Source: Brevibacillus sedimenti
GTDB lineage: Bacteria > Bacillota > Bacilli > Brevibacillales > Brevibacillaceae
Reading direction: 5' to 3'
Length of the DNA stretch: 62,500 bases
Assembly (NCBI RefSeq): GCF_020923495.1
Contig: NZ_CP064048.1
Span: 1,287,501 to 1,350,000 of the forward strand
Position numbers and translations under genes: made by a program. A model generated the notes under the pieces. The model ran no database searches. It was not told the DNA's origin and saw nothing but the letters and a program-made list of their open reading frames with translations. Shown here one piece after another: positions 1 to 10,607 of the stretch. The stretch's first letter is position 1; each line of letters begins with the position of its first letter.

Positions 1-40
1 GTTGGAGTAGGTAAGAGTGAGGAATGAAGGAGAATTTATC

Positions 41-1171
41 ATGAAAAAAATTCTGATCTTTTCTGCTTCCATCGGCAACGGTCATAATCAGGCAGCTCGG
101 GCAATGCAGGAAAGTCTGGCCGAGAAGGGTTACACGTCTATGATCATTGATACGTTGGAATACATCAGTCCGACGTTTCACAAGATTTTGCTGGAAAGCT
201 ACATGAACCTGCTGCGGCTATCTCCCAAGATGTGGGGACGGATATACCACAATACGGAAAAAATCCGTTTTTTTGATATGAACTTATGGATGAACAAGCT
301 GCTCGCCAACAAGCTGAAAAAGTTGATCAACAGCGTACAGCCTGATGCGTTTATCGCCACACACCCGTTCGCAAGCTGTATGCTGTCCGTTTTGAAAGGG
401 AGAAATGGCTGGCGAGAGCCCATCTACACGATCATTACCGACTATACCATACACCCGTCATGGATCAATCATCACATCAATTATTACTTTATCGCGCATG
501 AACAGTTGTACTATTTGGTGGACATCTACCGGCACGATCATCGGAAGTTCATCCCGCTGGGGATTCCGATCATGCGCAAGTTCCGCCAACCGTTGGACAA
601 GGAGCTCATCCGGCAGAAGCTGCAGATTGCGCCTGGGACGCGCTGCGTCGTCCTTTCCGGAGGCGGTCTGGGACTCGGTTCCATGGAACAGGTTCTGGAC
701 GGACTGGAAGCGATCAACCTGCCGCTGAAGACCTTTATCCTCACCGGTACCAACGACAAGCTGTATCGCAAGGTATCCGCACGCACCTACCGACACGAGG
801 TGATGCCGCTGCGGTTTATCAATAACTTTCACGAGTACCTGGAAATCGCCGATCTGATCGTCACCAAATCCGGGGGACTGACGACGGCGGAAGTAATGAG
901 CAAACAGGTGCCGATGATTATTTACAACCCCCTGCCGGGCCAGGAGGAACGAAACAGCCACTTTTTGCTCAACAACGGCTGTGCCGTTCACGCCAACGTG
1001 TCCGAGCAGTTGATTTATTTTATCGAGGAATTGCTGCACAATCCGACGAAGGTAGAATACATGAAAAGAATGGCACAAAAAATAGCCAAACCGGATGCTG
1101 CAGAACGCATCGCTGATTTCATTCACAACGACATGACAACCCTGTTTGGGGAAGACAAAGAGACAGAGTAA
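41..1171 (+). CDS. MGDG-synthase/UgtP-type glycosyltransferase
   Basis: Predicted GT28-family glycosyltransferase of 376 residues that would move a sugar from a nucleotide-sugar donor to a membrane lipid such as diacylglycerol. The N-terminal acceptor domain opens with a beta strand and a Gly-rich loop (SIGNGHNQAA, residues 10-19), typical of MGDG synthase, UgtP and MurG. The C-terminal donor domain has a Gly-rich loop near 207-213, KSGGLTTAEV near 276 and PLPGQEERN near 297. I chose the ATG at 41 because GAAGGAG lies 8 bases upstream; an in-frame start at 17 would lengthen it by 8 residues without a ribosome site. It is followed closely by a HAD phosphatase. Length fits UgtP (about 380 residues), but the true acceptor lipid cannot be read from sequence. 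Confidence 0.85.
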   Translation: MKKILIFSASIGNGHNQAARAMQESLAEKGYTSMIIDTLEYISPTFHKILLESYMNLLRLSPKMWGRIYHNTEKIRFFDMNLWMNKLLANKLKKLINSVQPDAFIATHPFASCMLSVLKGRNGWREPIYTIITDYTIHPSWINHHINYYFIAHEQLYYLVDIYRHDHRKFIPLGIPIMRKFRQPLDKELIRQKLQIAPGTRCVVLSGGGLGLGSMEQVLDGLEAINLPLKTFILTGTNDKLYRKVSARTYRHEVMPLRFINNFHEYLEIADLIVTKSGGLTTAEVMSKQVPMIIYNPLPGQEERNSHFLLNNGCAVHANVSEQLIYFIEELLHNPTKVEYMKRMAQKIAKPDAAERIADFIHNDMTTLFGEDKETE

Positions 1172-1196
1172 CCGGACAGGAACAATGGAGGGAGCC

Positions 1197-1883
1197 ATGA
1201 GCATACCGTACGCTGTTTTGTTTGACATGGACGGAACCTTGTTGCAGACGGAGAAGCTGTCGACACCTGCGTTTCAGCGGACGTTTGAACAGCTTCGCGA
1301 AAAAGGTCTGTGGGACGGCCCCACCCCTGGCGAGCGGGAATTGGTCAATGTCTTGGGCATGACGATTGAGCAACTCTGGGCAAAATTGCTGCCGGGGGTC
1401 AGCGAAGATACCAAACAGATGGCCGATCGGCTGCTTTTGGAAAACGAACTGGCCCTGCTGCGGCAGAACGTCACCGATCTCTACCCGGGTGTCCGCGAAG
1501 TGCTTACGAAGCTGCATGCCGAGAACGTGGCCCTGTTTGTCGCCAGCAACGGGCAGGAACAATACATTGAAGCCATCTGCGATCATTACGGGCTGACGCC
1601 GCTGTTTACCGACCTGTACTCCGCGGGCCGCTTTCACACGCGTTCCAAACGGGATCTCGTGGCCAAACTGCTGCGTGATTACGATGTGAAACAGGCCGTC
1701 ATGGTAGGAGACCGGCATTCCGATGTGGAAGCGGGCAAAGCGAACGGCCTGTTTACCGTGGGCTGCGACTTCGGTTTTGCCAAACAGGGGGAACTGGACG
1801 GAGCCGATGTGATCATTACCGCATTCTCGCAGCTGCCGGATCACCTGCCGGCCGCGACAACAGTTAACAGCAACCATCCCTAA
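1197..1883 (+). CDS. HAD-superfamily hydrolase (phosphatase-like)
   Basis: A 228-residue haloacid-dehalogenase-type phosphohydrolase. Motif I is DMDGT at residues 10-14, with the nucleophilic Asp10 and the acid/base Asp12. Motif II is the Ser of ASNGQ near 115, and motif IV is GDRHSDVEAGK near 170, whose acidic residues bind Mg. The helical cap lies between motifs I and II, as in PpaX and phosphoglycolate phosphatases. The substrate is unknown. The ATG at 1197 has GGAGGGAG directly upstream and starts 25 bases after the glycosyltransferase ends, so the two are probably co-transcribed. The stop codon lies inside a small hairpin (1872-1903), one of two near-identical copies flanking the next non-coding block. 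Confidence 0.88.
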   Translation: MSIPYAVLFDMDGTLLQTEKLSTPAFQRTFEQLREKGLWDGPTPGERELVNVLGMTIEQLWAKLLPGVSEDTKQMADRLLLENELALLRQNVTDLYPGVREVLTKLHAENVALFVASNGQEQYIEAICDHYGLTPLFTDLYSAGRFHTRSKRDLVAKLLRDYDVKQAVMVGDRHSDVEAGKANGLFTVGCDFGFAKQGELDGADVIITAFSQLPDHLPAATTVNSNHP

Positions 1884-1903
1884 ACCTTCCGTTGGGGATG
1901 GTT
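1872..1903 (+). repeat. hairpin / direct repeat copy A
   Basis: A 9-bp stem, AACCATCCC paired with GGGATGGTT, closes a 14-base loop and overlaps the HAD gene stop codon. The copy extends over about 31 bases that recur almost unchanged at 2234-2264 with one base inserted in the loop. No T tract follows this copy, so it would be a poor terminator by itself. Confidence 0.7.
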
Positions 1904-1956
1904 TCAGCGTGTAGACAAAGTTCGCGGCGCATGGGAGATCGGGCCCGCTCGCTCGC

Positions 1957-2100
1957 TTGACGCCCAGCGCAGAAGCGGATAAAGTCCGCTCCAAAACGAG
2001 ACGCGGGCAGGGGACAAACATCTGGGTGTTTCGCGGAAGTGAGACTTGTGTCCCCTGTTGATCCCCGCGTCTTCGTTTTTCCGCTGAGTGGGTCGTCAAA
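1957..2100. repeat. large imperfect palindrome in the intergenic block
   Basis: Left-arm blocks recur in reverse complement in the right arm. TTGACG (1957-1962) matches CGTCAA (2094-2099). The CAG/CGGA block near 1970-1979 matches TCCGCTGAGTG (2080-2090). AAAACGAGACGCGGG (1993-2007) matches 2064-2079 with one bulge. AGGGGACA (2009-2016) matches TGTCCCCT (2049-2056). A smaller hairpin (AGCGGA/TCCGCT, 1974-1990) sits in the left arm. The whole can fold into one long stem with side hairpin. No convincing gene lies in 1884-2416; short open frames there look like chance. It could be a MITE-like element, a structured RNA or an elaborate terminator. Confidence 0.65.
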
Positions 2101-2233
2101 GGAGCTCGCTTGGCCCATCCTGCCATGCGACGGACATTGTCTTTTGCTTCGGTTGATGAATGGGCAGGCCTTCCGGCCTGGAAATCATTTTCTTATGGAC
2201 GTTTATCCAATGAACGGTTTGTCTTCAGTCTGA

Positions 2234-2270
2234 AACCATCCCTAAACCTTCCGTTTGGGGATGGCTTTTG
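2234..2270 (+). terminator. hairpin / direct repeat copy B, terminator-like
   Basis: Second copy of the 31-base sequence seen at 1872-1902. The CCATCCC/GGGATGG stem (2236-2242 with 2258-2264) is followed by CTTTTGTTTTG. The T-rich tail makes this copy the plausible intrinsic terminator upstream of the ctsR promoter. Confidence 0.6.
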
Positions 2271-2322
2271 TTTTGGTTTCAACGACAGCCATTTTGCCTA
2301 CACTAGAAACTGTATTCCCCTC

Positions 2323-2351
2323 TTGCATCCGTGCCATAAAGCCATTATAAT
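2323..2351 (+). promoter_or_regulatory. SigA promoter of the ctsR operon
   Basis: The -35 element TTGCAT (2323-2328) and a perfect -10 TATAAT (2346-2351) are separated by 17 bp. The predicted transcription start is near 2358, inside the CtsR operator and about 60 bases before the ctsR start codon. Confidence 0.85.
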
Positions 2352-2354
2352 CAA

Positions 2355-2371
2355 AGTCAAAGATAGTCAAA
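2355..2371 (+). promoter_or_regulatory. CtsR operator (heptad direct repeat)
   Basis: AGTCAAAGATAGTCAAA is an exact match to the CtsR box, a tandem RGTCAAA heptad with a three-base spacer. It covers the predicted transcription start, so bound CtsR would block initiation. CtsR repression of its own operon, relieved by heat or arginine phosphorylation, is established in Bacillus and inferred here. Confidence 0.93.
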
Positions 2372-2416
2372 GTCAAGATCAAACAGATCAAACACAGTGG
2401 AACAGGAGGCGACGAC

Positions 2417-2881
2417 TTGCGGAACATCTCGGACATTATTGAGCAGCATCTAAAGCGCATCATTCAAGAGAGTCCGAACGGCTCCGTCGAGATACAGCGC
2501 AGCGAGCTTGCCGACCTATTTCAGTGTGTGCCGTCACAGATCAATTACGTCATCAACACCCGCTTTACGGTCGAAAAAGGATACATCGTCGAGAGCAAGC
2601 GCGGCGGGGGCGGCTACATCCGCATCCGTAAAGTGAAGATCGTCAGCAAAGCCCGGTTGCAGGAGCTGTTGACCGAGGAGCTGATTGGCGAGAGCATCTC
2701 TCAGGGAGTGGGTCATGCGATTGTTGACCGCTTGCTGGAGGAAGGGTTGATCAACAACCGGGAAGCGGCTTTGATGAAAATCGCCACCTCGCGCAATGTG
2801 CTGACGGTGGAGGCGGAAATCCGCGACCGACTGCGGGCCAACATATTAAAACAGATGATAGCTGCCATTTTGCTGCGGTAG
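2417..2881 (+). CDS. ctsR: CtsR, heat-shock transcriptional repressor
   Basis: A 154-residue repressor of class III heat-shock genes (clpC, clpP, clpE). The N-terminal winged helix-turn-helix spans about residues 1-70 and ends in the Gly-rich wing RGGGGYIRI (62-70); Arg62 corresponds to the wing arginine reported as a McsB target. The C-terminal half is a helical dimerisation and regulatory domain. Translation starts at TTG 2417 with AGGAGG at 2404-2409. It is the first gene of ctsR-mcsA-mcsB-clpC, whose products control CtsR activity and degradation. A perfect CtsR box lies 46 bases upstream of the start codon, which implies autorepression. Confidence 0.97.
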   Translation: MRNISDIIEQHLKRIIQESPNGSVEIQRSELADLFQCVPSQINYVINTRFTVEKGYIVESKRGGGGYIRIRKVKIVSKARLQELLTEELIGESISQGVGHAIVDRLLEEGLINNREAALMKIATSRNVLTVEAEIRDRLRANILKQMIAAILLR

Positions 2882-2926
2882 GGACTTTCACCAAGCCAAC
2901 CCGGACCGGTTAGGAGGGACGATCTG

Positions 2927-3442
2927 ATGAACTGTGAAGAATGCGGGAAACGACCGGCGACGCTGCATCTGACCAAAATCGTCAACGGCAAAAAAACGGA
3001 ATATCATATCTGTGAGCACTGTGCTCAGGAAAAAGGGGATGTCTTTGCCGGTTTTCACAACTTCAGCATCAACAATCTCCTTTCGGGGCTGTTGCACTTT
3101 GATCCAATGACCAAAAAATCGCAGGAACCGGTACAGAAGCCGCTGCGCTGCGAAACCTGCGGGCTCACCTACGCCCAATTCAGCAAAAGCGGCCGGTTCG
3201 GTTGCAGCGACTGCTACACGTTTTTGGGCGACCGGTTGGATCCGCTCTTTCGCCGGATTCACGGCAATACCCAGCATATAGGGAAAGTGCCGGAGCGAAC
3301 TGGCGGTCAACTCAAGCTGCGCAAAGAGCTGGAACAGCTAAAAAGCACGCTGCAGCACTACATCGCCAGCGAAGAGTTTGAAAAGGCGGCCGAAATTCGC
3401 GACCGCATCCGGGCGCTGGAACAAAAAATCGCGCAATCGTAA
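2927..3442 (+). CDS. mcsA: McsA, zinc-finger activator of McsB
   Basis: A 171-residue partner that stimulates the arginine kinase McsB and takes part in stress response. It has two CxxC pairs at the N terminus (Cys3/Cys6 and Cys29/Cys32) and a second zinc module (CETCG...CSDC) near residues 76-98. A C-terminal UVR-like coiled segment (SEEFEKAAEIRDRIRALEQK) resembles that of ClpC and UvrB. The start ATG at 2927 follows TAGGAGG. It lies 45 bases after ctsR and 21 bases before mcsB in the same operon. It is slightly shorter than the Bacillus protein. Confidence 0.95.
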   Translation: MNCEECGKRPATLHLTKIVNGKKTEYHICEHCAQEKGDVFAGFHNFSINNLLSGLLHFDPMTKKSQEPVQKPLRCETCGLTYAQFSKSGRFGCSDCYTFLGDRLDPLFRRIHGNTQHIGKVPERTGGQLKLRKELEQLKSTLQHYIASEEFEKAAEIRDRIRALEQKIAQS

Positions 3443-3463
3443 GCAGGGGGAGGTGAGGCGGAT

Positions 3464-4525
3464 ATGTCCCAACAGAAGTTCATGCAAAACCCGTGGAGCA
3501 ACTGGATGAAAGGGGAGGGACCCGATTCCGACATCGTCATCAGCACGCGGCTGCGCATTGCCCGCAACCTGCGGCAGCATCCGTTCCCGCTGCTCGCCAC
3601 CGATTCCCAGGCGGAAGAGGTCGTGAGGAAAGTGGCGGAGGTGAGCAGAAGCGAAGCGATGAAAAGCCGATACCCGGTGCAGCTGCTCCAGATGGACCAG
3701 CTGAGCCCGCTGGAGAAACGCGTGCTGGTAGAAAAACACCTGATCAGTCCCCACCTTGCCGAAGAATCCCGCAAAGGGGCTGTCCTGCTCAGCGAGGATG
3801 AATCCGTCAGCATCATGGTAAACGAGGAGGACCACATCCGCATTCAGGTGCTGCTGCCCGGCTTTCAGTTGAATGAAGCATGGGAGGTCGGCACCAAGAT
3901 TGACGACGTGTTTGAAACGCAGCTGACGTACGCGTTTGACGAGAAGCGGGGGTATCTGACGAGCTGTCCGACCAACGTCGGCACCGGCATCCGCGCCTCG
4001 GTCATGCTGCATCTGCCAGCCCTGGTGATGACCCAGCAGATCAATCGCATTTTGCAGGCGATCAATCAGGTAGGACTGGTCGTCCGGGGCATCTACGGCG
4101 AAGGCAGTGAAGCGCTGGGCAACCTGTTCCAGCTGTCCAATCAGGTGACGCTGGGGATGTCGGAAGCGGACATCTTGTCCAACTTGTACAGTGTCGCCCG
4201 GCAAATTATCGAACAGGAGCGCGTTGCCCGCCGCTATCTGATGGAGCACTCCCGCGTCGACCTGGAGGATCGTATCTACCGTTCCTACGGTATTTTGCGG
4301 TACGCGCGAACGATGGAATCAAAGGAAGCGTCACAGCGCCTCTCCGACGTTCGACTGGGCCTTGATCTGGGCCTGATCAAAAACGTGTCGCACCAGTTGT
4401 TGAATGAGCTGCTGGTGACGACGCAGCCCGGGTTCCTGCAGCATCGCGCCGGGCAGAAACTGACGCCGGAACAACGGGACGAACGGCGGGCCCGGCTGAT
4501 TCGGGAGCGCCTCTCCGCCCACTGA
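3464..4525 (+). CDS. mcsB: McsB, protein-arginine kinase
   Basis: A 353-residue ATP:guanido-phosphotransferase-family enzyme that phosphorylates arginine residues on proteins, tagging them for ClpCP and inactivating CtsR. The kinase fold is shown by DIVISTRLRIARNLR near residues 23-37, VNEEDHIRIQ near 119-128 and SCPTNVGTGIRASVMLH near 167-183. The C terminus carries RDERRA (338-343), matching the RDxxRA phosphoarginine-sensing motif. The ATG at 3464 has a strong GGGGGAGGTGAG site. It sits between mcsA and clpC, as in Bacillus. Confidence 0.97.
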   Translation: MSQQKFMQNPWSNWMKGEGPDSDIVISTRLRIARNLRQHPFPLLATDSQAEEVVRKVAEVSRSEAMKSRYPVQLLQMDQLSPLEKRVLVEKHLISPHLAEESRKGAVLLSEDESVSIMVNEEDHIRIQVLLPGFQLNEAWEVGTKIDDVFETQLTYAFDEKRGYLTSCPTNVGTGIRASVMLHLPALVMTQQINRILQAINQVGLVVRGIYGEGSEALGNLFQLSNQVTLGMSEADILSNLYSVARQIIEQERVARRYLMEHSRVDLEDRIYRSYGILRYARTMESKEASQRLSDVRLGLDLGLIKNVSHQLLNELLVTTQPGFLQHRAGQKLTPEQRDERRARLIRERLSAH

Positions 4526-4604
4526 GAACACAGGCAGTTGAGCAACAGCATTACAAATTGGCTTTTCCCATAGAGAGAACATACTGGTTGGAGGTGTACG
4601 CGAT

Positions 4605-7055
<2,451 letters not shown>

Positions 7056-7065
7056 TTCAATAAGG

Positions 7066-7101
7066 AAAGAATGCCTCCAAAACAGGAGGTATTCTTTTTT
7101 T
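7066..7101 (+). terminator. intrinsic terminator after clpC
   Basis: AAAGAAT-G-CCTCC (7066-7078) pairs with GGAGG-T-ATTCTTT (7085-7097), a 13-bp stem with one G-T pair and a 6-base loop, followed by Ts to 7101. Confidence 0.92.
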
Positions 7102-7155
7102 GTGCACCCATGTATGATAAACATGTATAGGAGAATTCCCAAATGAGGTACGGTA

Positions 7156-8523
7156 ATGTCAAAGTATAAAACGAAATACGCGTGTCAAGAATGTGGCTAT
7201 GAATCGCCCAAATGGATGGGCAAATGCCCGGGTTGCAACAAGTGGAACACGATGGTCGAAGAAGTGGCGGTCAAATCGTCTCACCGGTACGAGCTGACGG
7301 TTGGCAGGCAGCGTACGGAAGCCATGCCGCTGACGCAGGTGGCGAGCGAGGAAGAACCGCGGATGGATACGAGGCTCGGCGAATTGAACCGCGTATTGGG
7401 CGGCGGACTTGTTCCCGGGTCGCTGATTCTTGTCGGCGGGGATCCCGGGATTGGCAAATCAACCCTGCTGCTGCAGACGTCGTTTGCGCTCGCCCATCAG
7501 GGGTTAAAAGTACTGTACGTCTCCGGCGAGGAGTCGGCGAAGCAGATCAAGCTGCGGGCCGACCGCCTCGGGATGAATACTCCGCCCATGTACGTGTTGG
7601 CGGAAAACGACTTGGAACTGATCGAACAGCATATTAATCATATAGATCCGCATGTGTTGATTATTGACTCGATACAAACCGTGTTTCACCCCGCCGTTCA
7701 GTCTGCGGCGGGCAGCGTGGCGCAGGTGCGGGAGGCGACTGCCCAGCTGATGCGCATTGCCAAGGGCAAGGGCATCGCCACCTTCATCGTCGGCCACGTG
7801 ACCAAGGAAGGTTCCATCGCCGGCCCCCGCATGCTGGAGCACATGGTGGATGCCGTGCTTTACTTTGAAGGGGAGCGGCACAACACCTTCCGCATCTTGC
7901 GGGCGGTGAAAAACCGCTTTGGCTCCACCAACGAGATCGGGATTTTTGAGATGAAAGATCGTGGCTTGGCAGAAGTGGGCAATCCGTCGGAAATCTTTCT
8001 CGCGGAACGGCCCATCGGCGTCGCTGGTTCCACGGTGGTGGCCAGCATGGAAGGGACGCGGCCGGTGCTGGTGGAACTGCAGGCGCTGGTGGCCCCCACC
8101 AGCTTTGTAACACCCCGCCGGATGGCGACCGGGGTGGATCATCAGCGCGTGGCCATGATTATGGCTGTGCTGGAAAAGCGCATGGGACTGATGCTGCAAA
8201 ACCAGGATGCGTACGTCAACGTGGCTGGCGGCGTGCGGCTGGATGAGCCGGCCGTCGACTTGGCGATTGCCGTCAGCATCGCCAGCAGCTTCCGCGATCA
8301 GCCGACCAATCCACATGACGTCGTCATCGGTGAAGTGGGGCTGACGGGCGAAGTGCGCGGCGTTTCCCGGATCGAACAGCGGGTCAGGGAAGCCCACAAG
8401 CTGGGGTTCAAGCGGGTGATCATTCCGGAAAAGAACATCCGCGGCTTGGAAGTCCCGACCGGCATAGACGTAATCGGCATCAGCAACATAGCCGATGCTT
8501 TGGACGAGGTGCTAAGGGGGTAA
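7156..8523 (+). CDS. radA: RadA, DNA repair ATPase
   Basis: A 455-residue RecA-like helicase that promotes branch migration in homologous recombination. An N-terminal zinc finger uses Cys10/Cys13 and Cys24/Cys27. Walker A is [10 protein letters not shown] at about 95-104. The RadA signature KNRFG is at 252-256, and the C-terminal domain is Lon-protease-like ([21 protein letters not shown]). The start ATG at 7156 has TGAGG upstream. It follows the clpC terminator by 54 bases and is followed 9 bases later by disA, the arrangement usual in Bacilli. Confidence 0.97.
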   Translation: MSKYKTKYACQECGYESPKWMGKCPGCNKWNTMVEEVAVKSSHRYELTVGRQRTEAMPLTQVASEEEPRMDTRLGELNRVLGGGLVPGSLILVGGDPGIGKSTLLLQTSFALAHQGLKVLYVSGEESAKQIKLRADRLGMNTPPMYVLAENDLELIEQHINHIDPHVLIIDSIQTVFHPAVQSAAGSVAQVREATAQLMRIAKGKGIATFIVGHVTKEGSIAGPRMLEHMVDAVLYFEGERHNTFRILRAVKNRFGSTNEIGIFEMKDRGLAEVGNPSEIFLAERPIGVAGSTVVASMEGTRPVLVELQALVAPTSFVTPRRMATGVDHQRVAMIMAVLEKRMGLMLQNQDAYVNVAGGVRLDEPAVDLAIAVSIASSFRDQPTNPHDVVIGEVGLTGEVRGVSRIEQRVREAHKLGFKRVIIPEKNIRGLEVPTGIDVIGISNIADALDEVLRG

Positions 8524-8532
8524 AGGCAACCT

Positions 8533-9608
8533 ATGTTCGAGACAAATAAAAGAGAACCGCAGTTCAGCGATGTATTGCGCCTCGTCGCTCCCGGCACGCC
8601 GCTTCGCGAGGGGCTGGAAAACGTGCTGCGTGCGAAAACGGGCGGCCTGATCGTCGTCGGATACGGTCCGGAGATGAAAGGCATCGTGGACGGGGGCTTT
8701 TCCATTAATAGTGACTTCACGCCCGCTCATTTGTATGAATTGGCCAAGATGGATGGGGCGATCATAGTTAGTGAAGACGCCAAGCGAATTTTGTTCGCCA
8801 ACGCCCAGTTGATTCCCCCGCCTCCATCCCTTCGAGCGAGACGGGAACGCGGCATCGTACGGCGCAGCGGACGGCCATTCAGACGAATCACCTGGTCATC
8901 GCCATCTCCCAACGGCGTAACGTGATCACGCTGTATCAAGGCCATTTCCGCTACGTCTTGAACGAAATCAGCGTAATTTTGGCCAAGGCAAATCAGGCCC
9001 TTTCCACGCTGGAAAAGTACAAGGCCGTACTGGATCAGTCGCTGACCAACCTGGGCGCAATGGAGTTTGAAGAATTGGTGACGCTGCACGAAGTCACCTC
9101 TGTTTTGCAGCGGATCGAGATGGTTTTACGCATCAAGGCGGAAATTACCAAGTATATTTATGAATTGGGGACGGAAGGGCGGCTTGTCAGCATGCAGGTG
9201 GATGAGCTGGTCGCCAATATCGAAGAGGAAGCCCGCATGCTTGTTCGCGATTACTGCCGCGATCCCAACCTGTCACCGGAACAAGCGCTCAGGGACATGA
9301 AGAAATTAAGCGGCGATGAAATGTTGGAAATCAGTTCATTTTTGCGAATCCTTGGCTATCCCAGCAGCACCAGCATGCTGGAGGAGTCGGTGTCGCCGCG
9401 CGGGTACCGCATTCTCAACAAGATTCCCCGCCTGCCGATGACGATCATCACAAACCTGGTGGATCATTTTCACAATCTGCCGCGGATCATGATGGCCACC
9501 ATTGAGGAGCTGGACGAGGTGGACGGCATCGGCGAAGTGAGGGCGCGGGCGATCAAGGATGGGTTAAAGCGGATCCAGGAGCAGGTGTTCATTGACAGGC
9601 ATATTTAA
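8533..9608 (+). pseudogene. disA: disA, diadenylate cyclase, interrupted by a frameshift
   Basis: DNA-integrity scanning protein that makes cyclic di-AMP. The first part (8533 onward, frame 1) carries the DGA motif at residues 74-76. The remainder continues in another frame: [12 protein letters not shown] holds the RHR motif, followed by NVITLYQ and the helical and helix-hairpin-helix DNA-binding domains ending at 9608. Reading breaks at CCCCC, 8815-8819. One extra C restores [12 protein letters not shown], as expected for the family. As written, the frame-1 product ends at 8925 and splits the cyclase domain between its two catalytic motifs; a GTG at 8922 could start only the C-terminal part. 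It is either a homopolymer sequencing error or a true null allele. Confidence 0.9.
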
Positions 9609-9621
9609 GGTAGAATAGGAT
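9592..9621 (+). promoter_or_regulatory. possible SigA promoter of pssA
   Basis: TTGACA (9592-9597) and TAGGAT (9616-9621) are 18 bp apart. The -35 lies inside the last codons of disA, about 100 bases before pssA. Confidence 0.45.
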
Positions 9622-9719
9622 ACAGGCAGGCATGATTGCATTGAACTTTGCCAAGGGGACTTGCCGGCAATGGACAGACGTTTCGTGTCTCCTTTGCGAA
9701 CCAAACCAGGAGGTAGTCT

Positions 9720-10448
9720 ATGTTCGTGAAATCGTTGCCGAACATGCTAACCATAAGTAACTTGTTTTTGGGAATCGTCGCCATCATTCTCGCGTTTCAG
9801 GGCGACCAGTACGTGGAATACGCGGCGATTACCGTCATCGTCGGGATGCTGATGGACGGATTGGATGGACGGGTGGCCCGCATGCTGAACGTGCAGAGCG
9901 AGTTTGGCAAGGAGCTGGATTCCCTTTCCGACGTCATTACGTTCGGGGTAGCCCCGGCGTTTATCATGTATGTGGTAGCATTGCAGGATTTGCACCTGTT
10001 CGGCATTATCGTGACGGCCATCTTCCCGATTTGCGGGGCACTCAGGCTGGCGCGCTTCAACGTCCAGGCAGGCGTGCCCGGCTACTTCGTCGGTCTGCCA
10101 ATCACGGCTGCGGGCGGGGTGCTGGCGACGCTGGCCCTGTACCACCAGGTGTTCAACGTGGCGATGCTGGCAGCTGGCATGCTGCTGCTGGCCTTTTTGA
10201 TGGTGTCCACCATCAAGTATCCAAACTTCAAAAAGGTGGGCATTCCGAAATCCGCGTATTGGATCACGCCGATCATTGTGGCGATTGTCGTGGTCGTGGC
10301 GATCAAGTATCCGCAGCAGTTTCCCAAAATCGTCTTCCTGCCGCTTGCCATTTACGCCCTGTACGGAATAAAAAAAAACGTTGACCTGTTGGTGAAAAAA
10401 CTGCGTAAGAAAAAGGAAAACGAAGAAGAGTCGCTGCCATTTGAATAA
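9720..10448 (+). CDS. pssA: PssA, CDP-diacylglycerol-serine O-phosphatidyltransferase
   Basis: A 242-residue multi-pass membrane enzyme that makes phosphatidylserine from CDP-diacylglycerol and serine, the precursor of phosphatidylethanolamine. The CDP-alcohol phosphotransferase motif DGxxAR-x8-GxxxDxxxD is intact: Asp49, Gly50, Ala53, Arg54, Gly63, Asp67, Asp71. Several hydrophobic segments follow and the C terminus is Lys/Glu-rich and cytosolic. The start ATG at 9720 follows AGGAGGTAG. It is a single gene between disA and a strong terminator. The class (serine rather than glycerol phosphate) is judged from overall resemblance to bacterial PssA. Confidence 0.9.
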   Translation: MFVKSLPNMLTISNLFLGIVAIILAFQGDQYVEYAAITVIVGMLMDGLDGRVARMLNVQSEFGKELDSLSDVITFGVAPAFIMYVVALQDLHLFGIIVTAIFPICGALRLARFNVQAGVPGYFVGLPITAAGGVLATLALYHQVFNVAMLAAGMLLLAFLMVSTIKYPNFKKVGIPKSAYWITPIIVAIVVVVAIKYPQQFPKIVFLPLAIYALYGIKKNVDLLVKKLRKKKENEEESLPFE

Positions 10449-10525
10449 CGCCTCGCGGACGCATCCCGGTTTGTTTGGATGCAGACCGTCCAGCTTGTCT
10501 TGTCGAATTTTCGGTAAGACTGCCG

Positions 10526-10557
10526 AAAAAAACCCGCTCGCAAAAGCGGGTTTTTTT
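10526..10557 (+). terminator. intrinsic terminator after pssA
   Basis: AAAAAAACCCGCT pairs with AGCGGGTTTTTTT across the loop CGCAAA. The A-run and T-run flanks make it usable from both strands, so it can also stop the convergent minus-strand gene. Confidence 0.95.
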
Positions 10558-10607
10558 GTTGAAGTTGCAACTTTTCTTTGCGTACAATCGTAATACAAAT
10601 TGGGAGT

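Noticed and set aside
2039..2442. Small genes in the block before ctsR
   Set aside because: Open frames there cross the palindrome, the promoter or ctsR itself and lack ribosome sites and plausible protein composition.
8815..8830. Programmed -1 frameshift in disA
   Set aside because: The site (ATT CCC CCG) does not fit the X XXY YYZ slippery pattern and I see no obvious downstream stimulator. Two other genes break at similar runs, so an indel is more likely.
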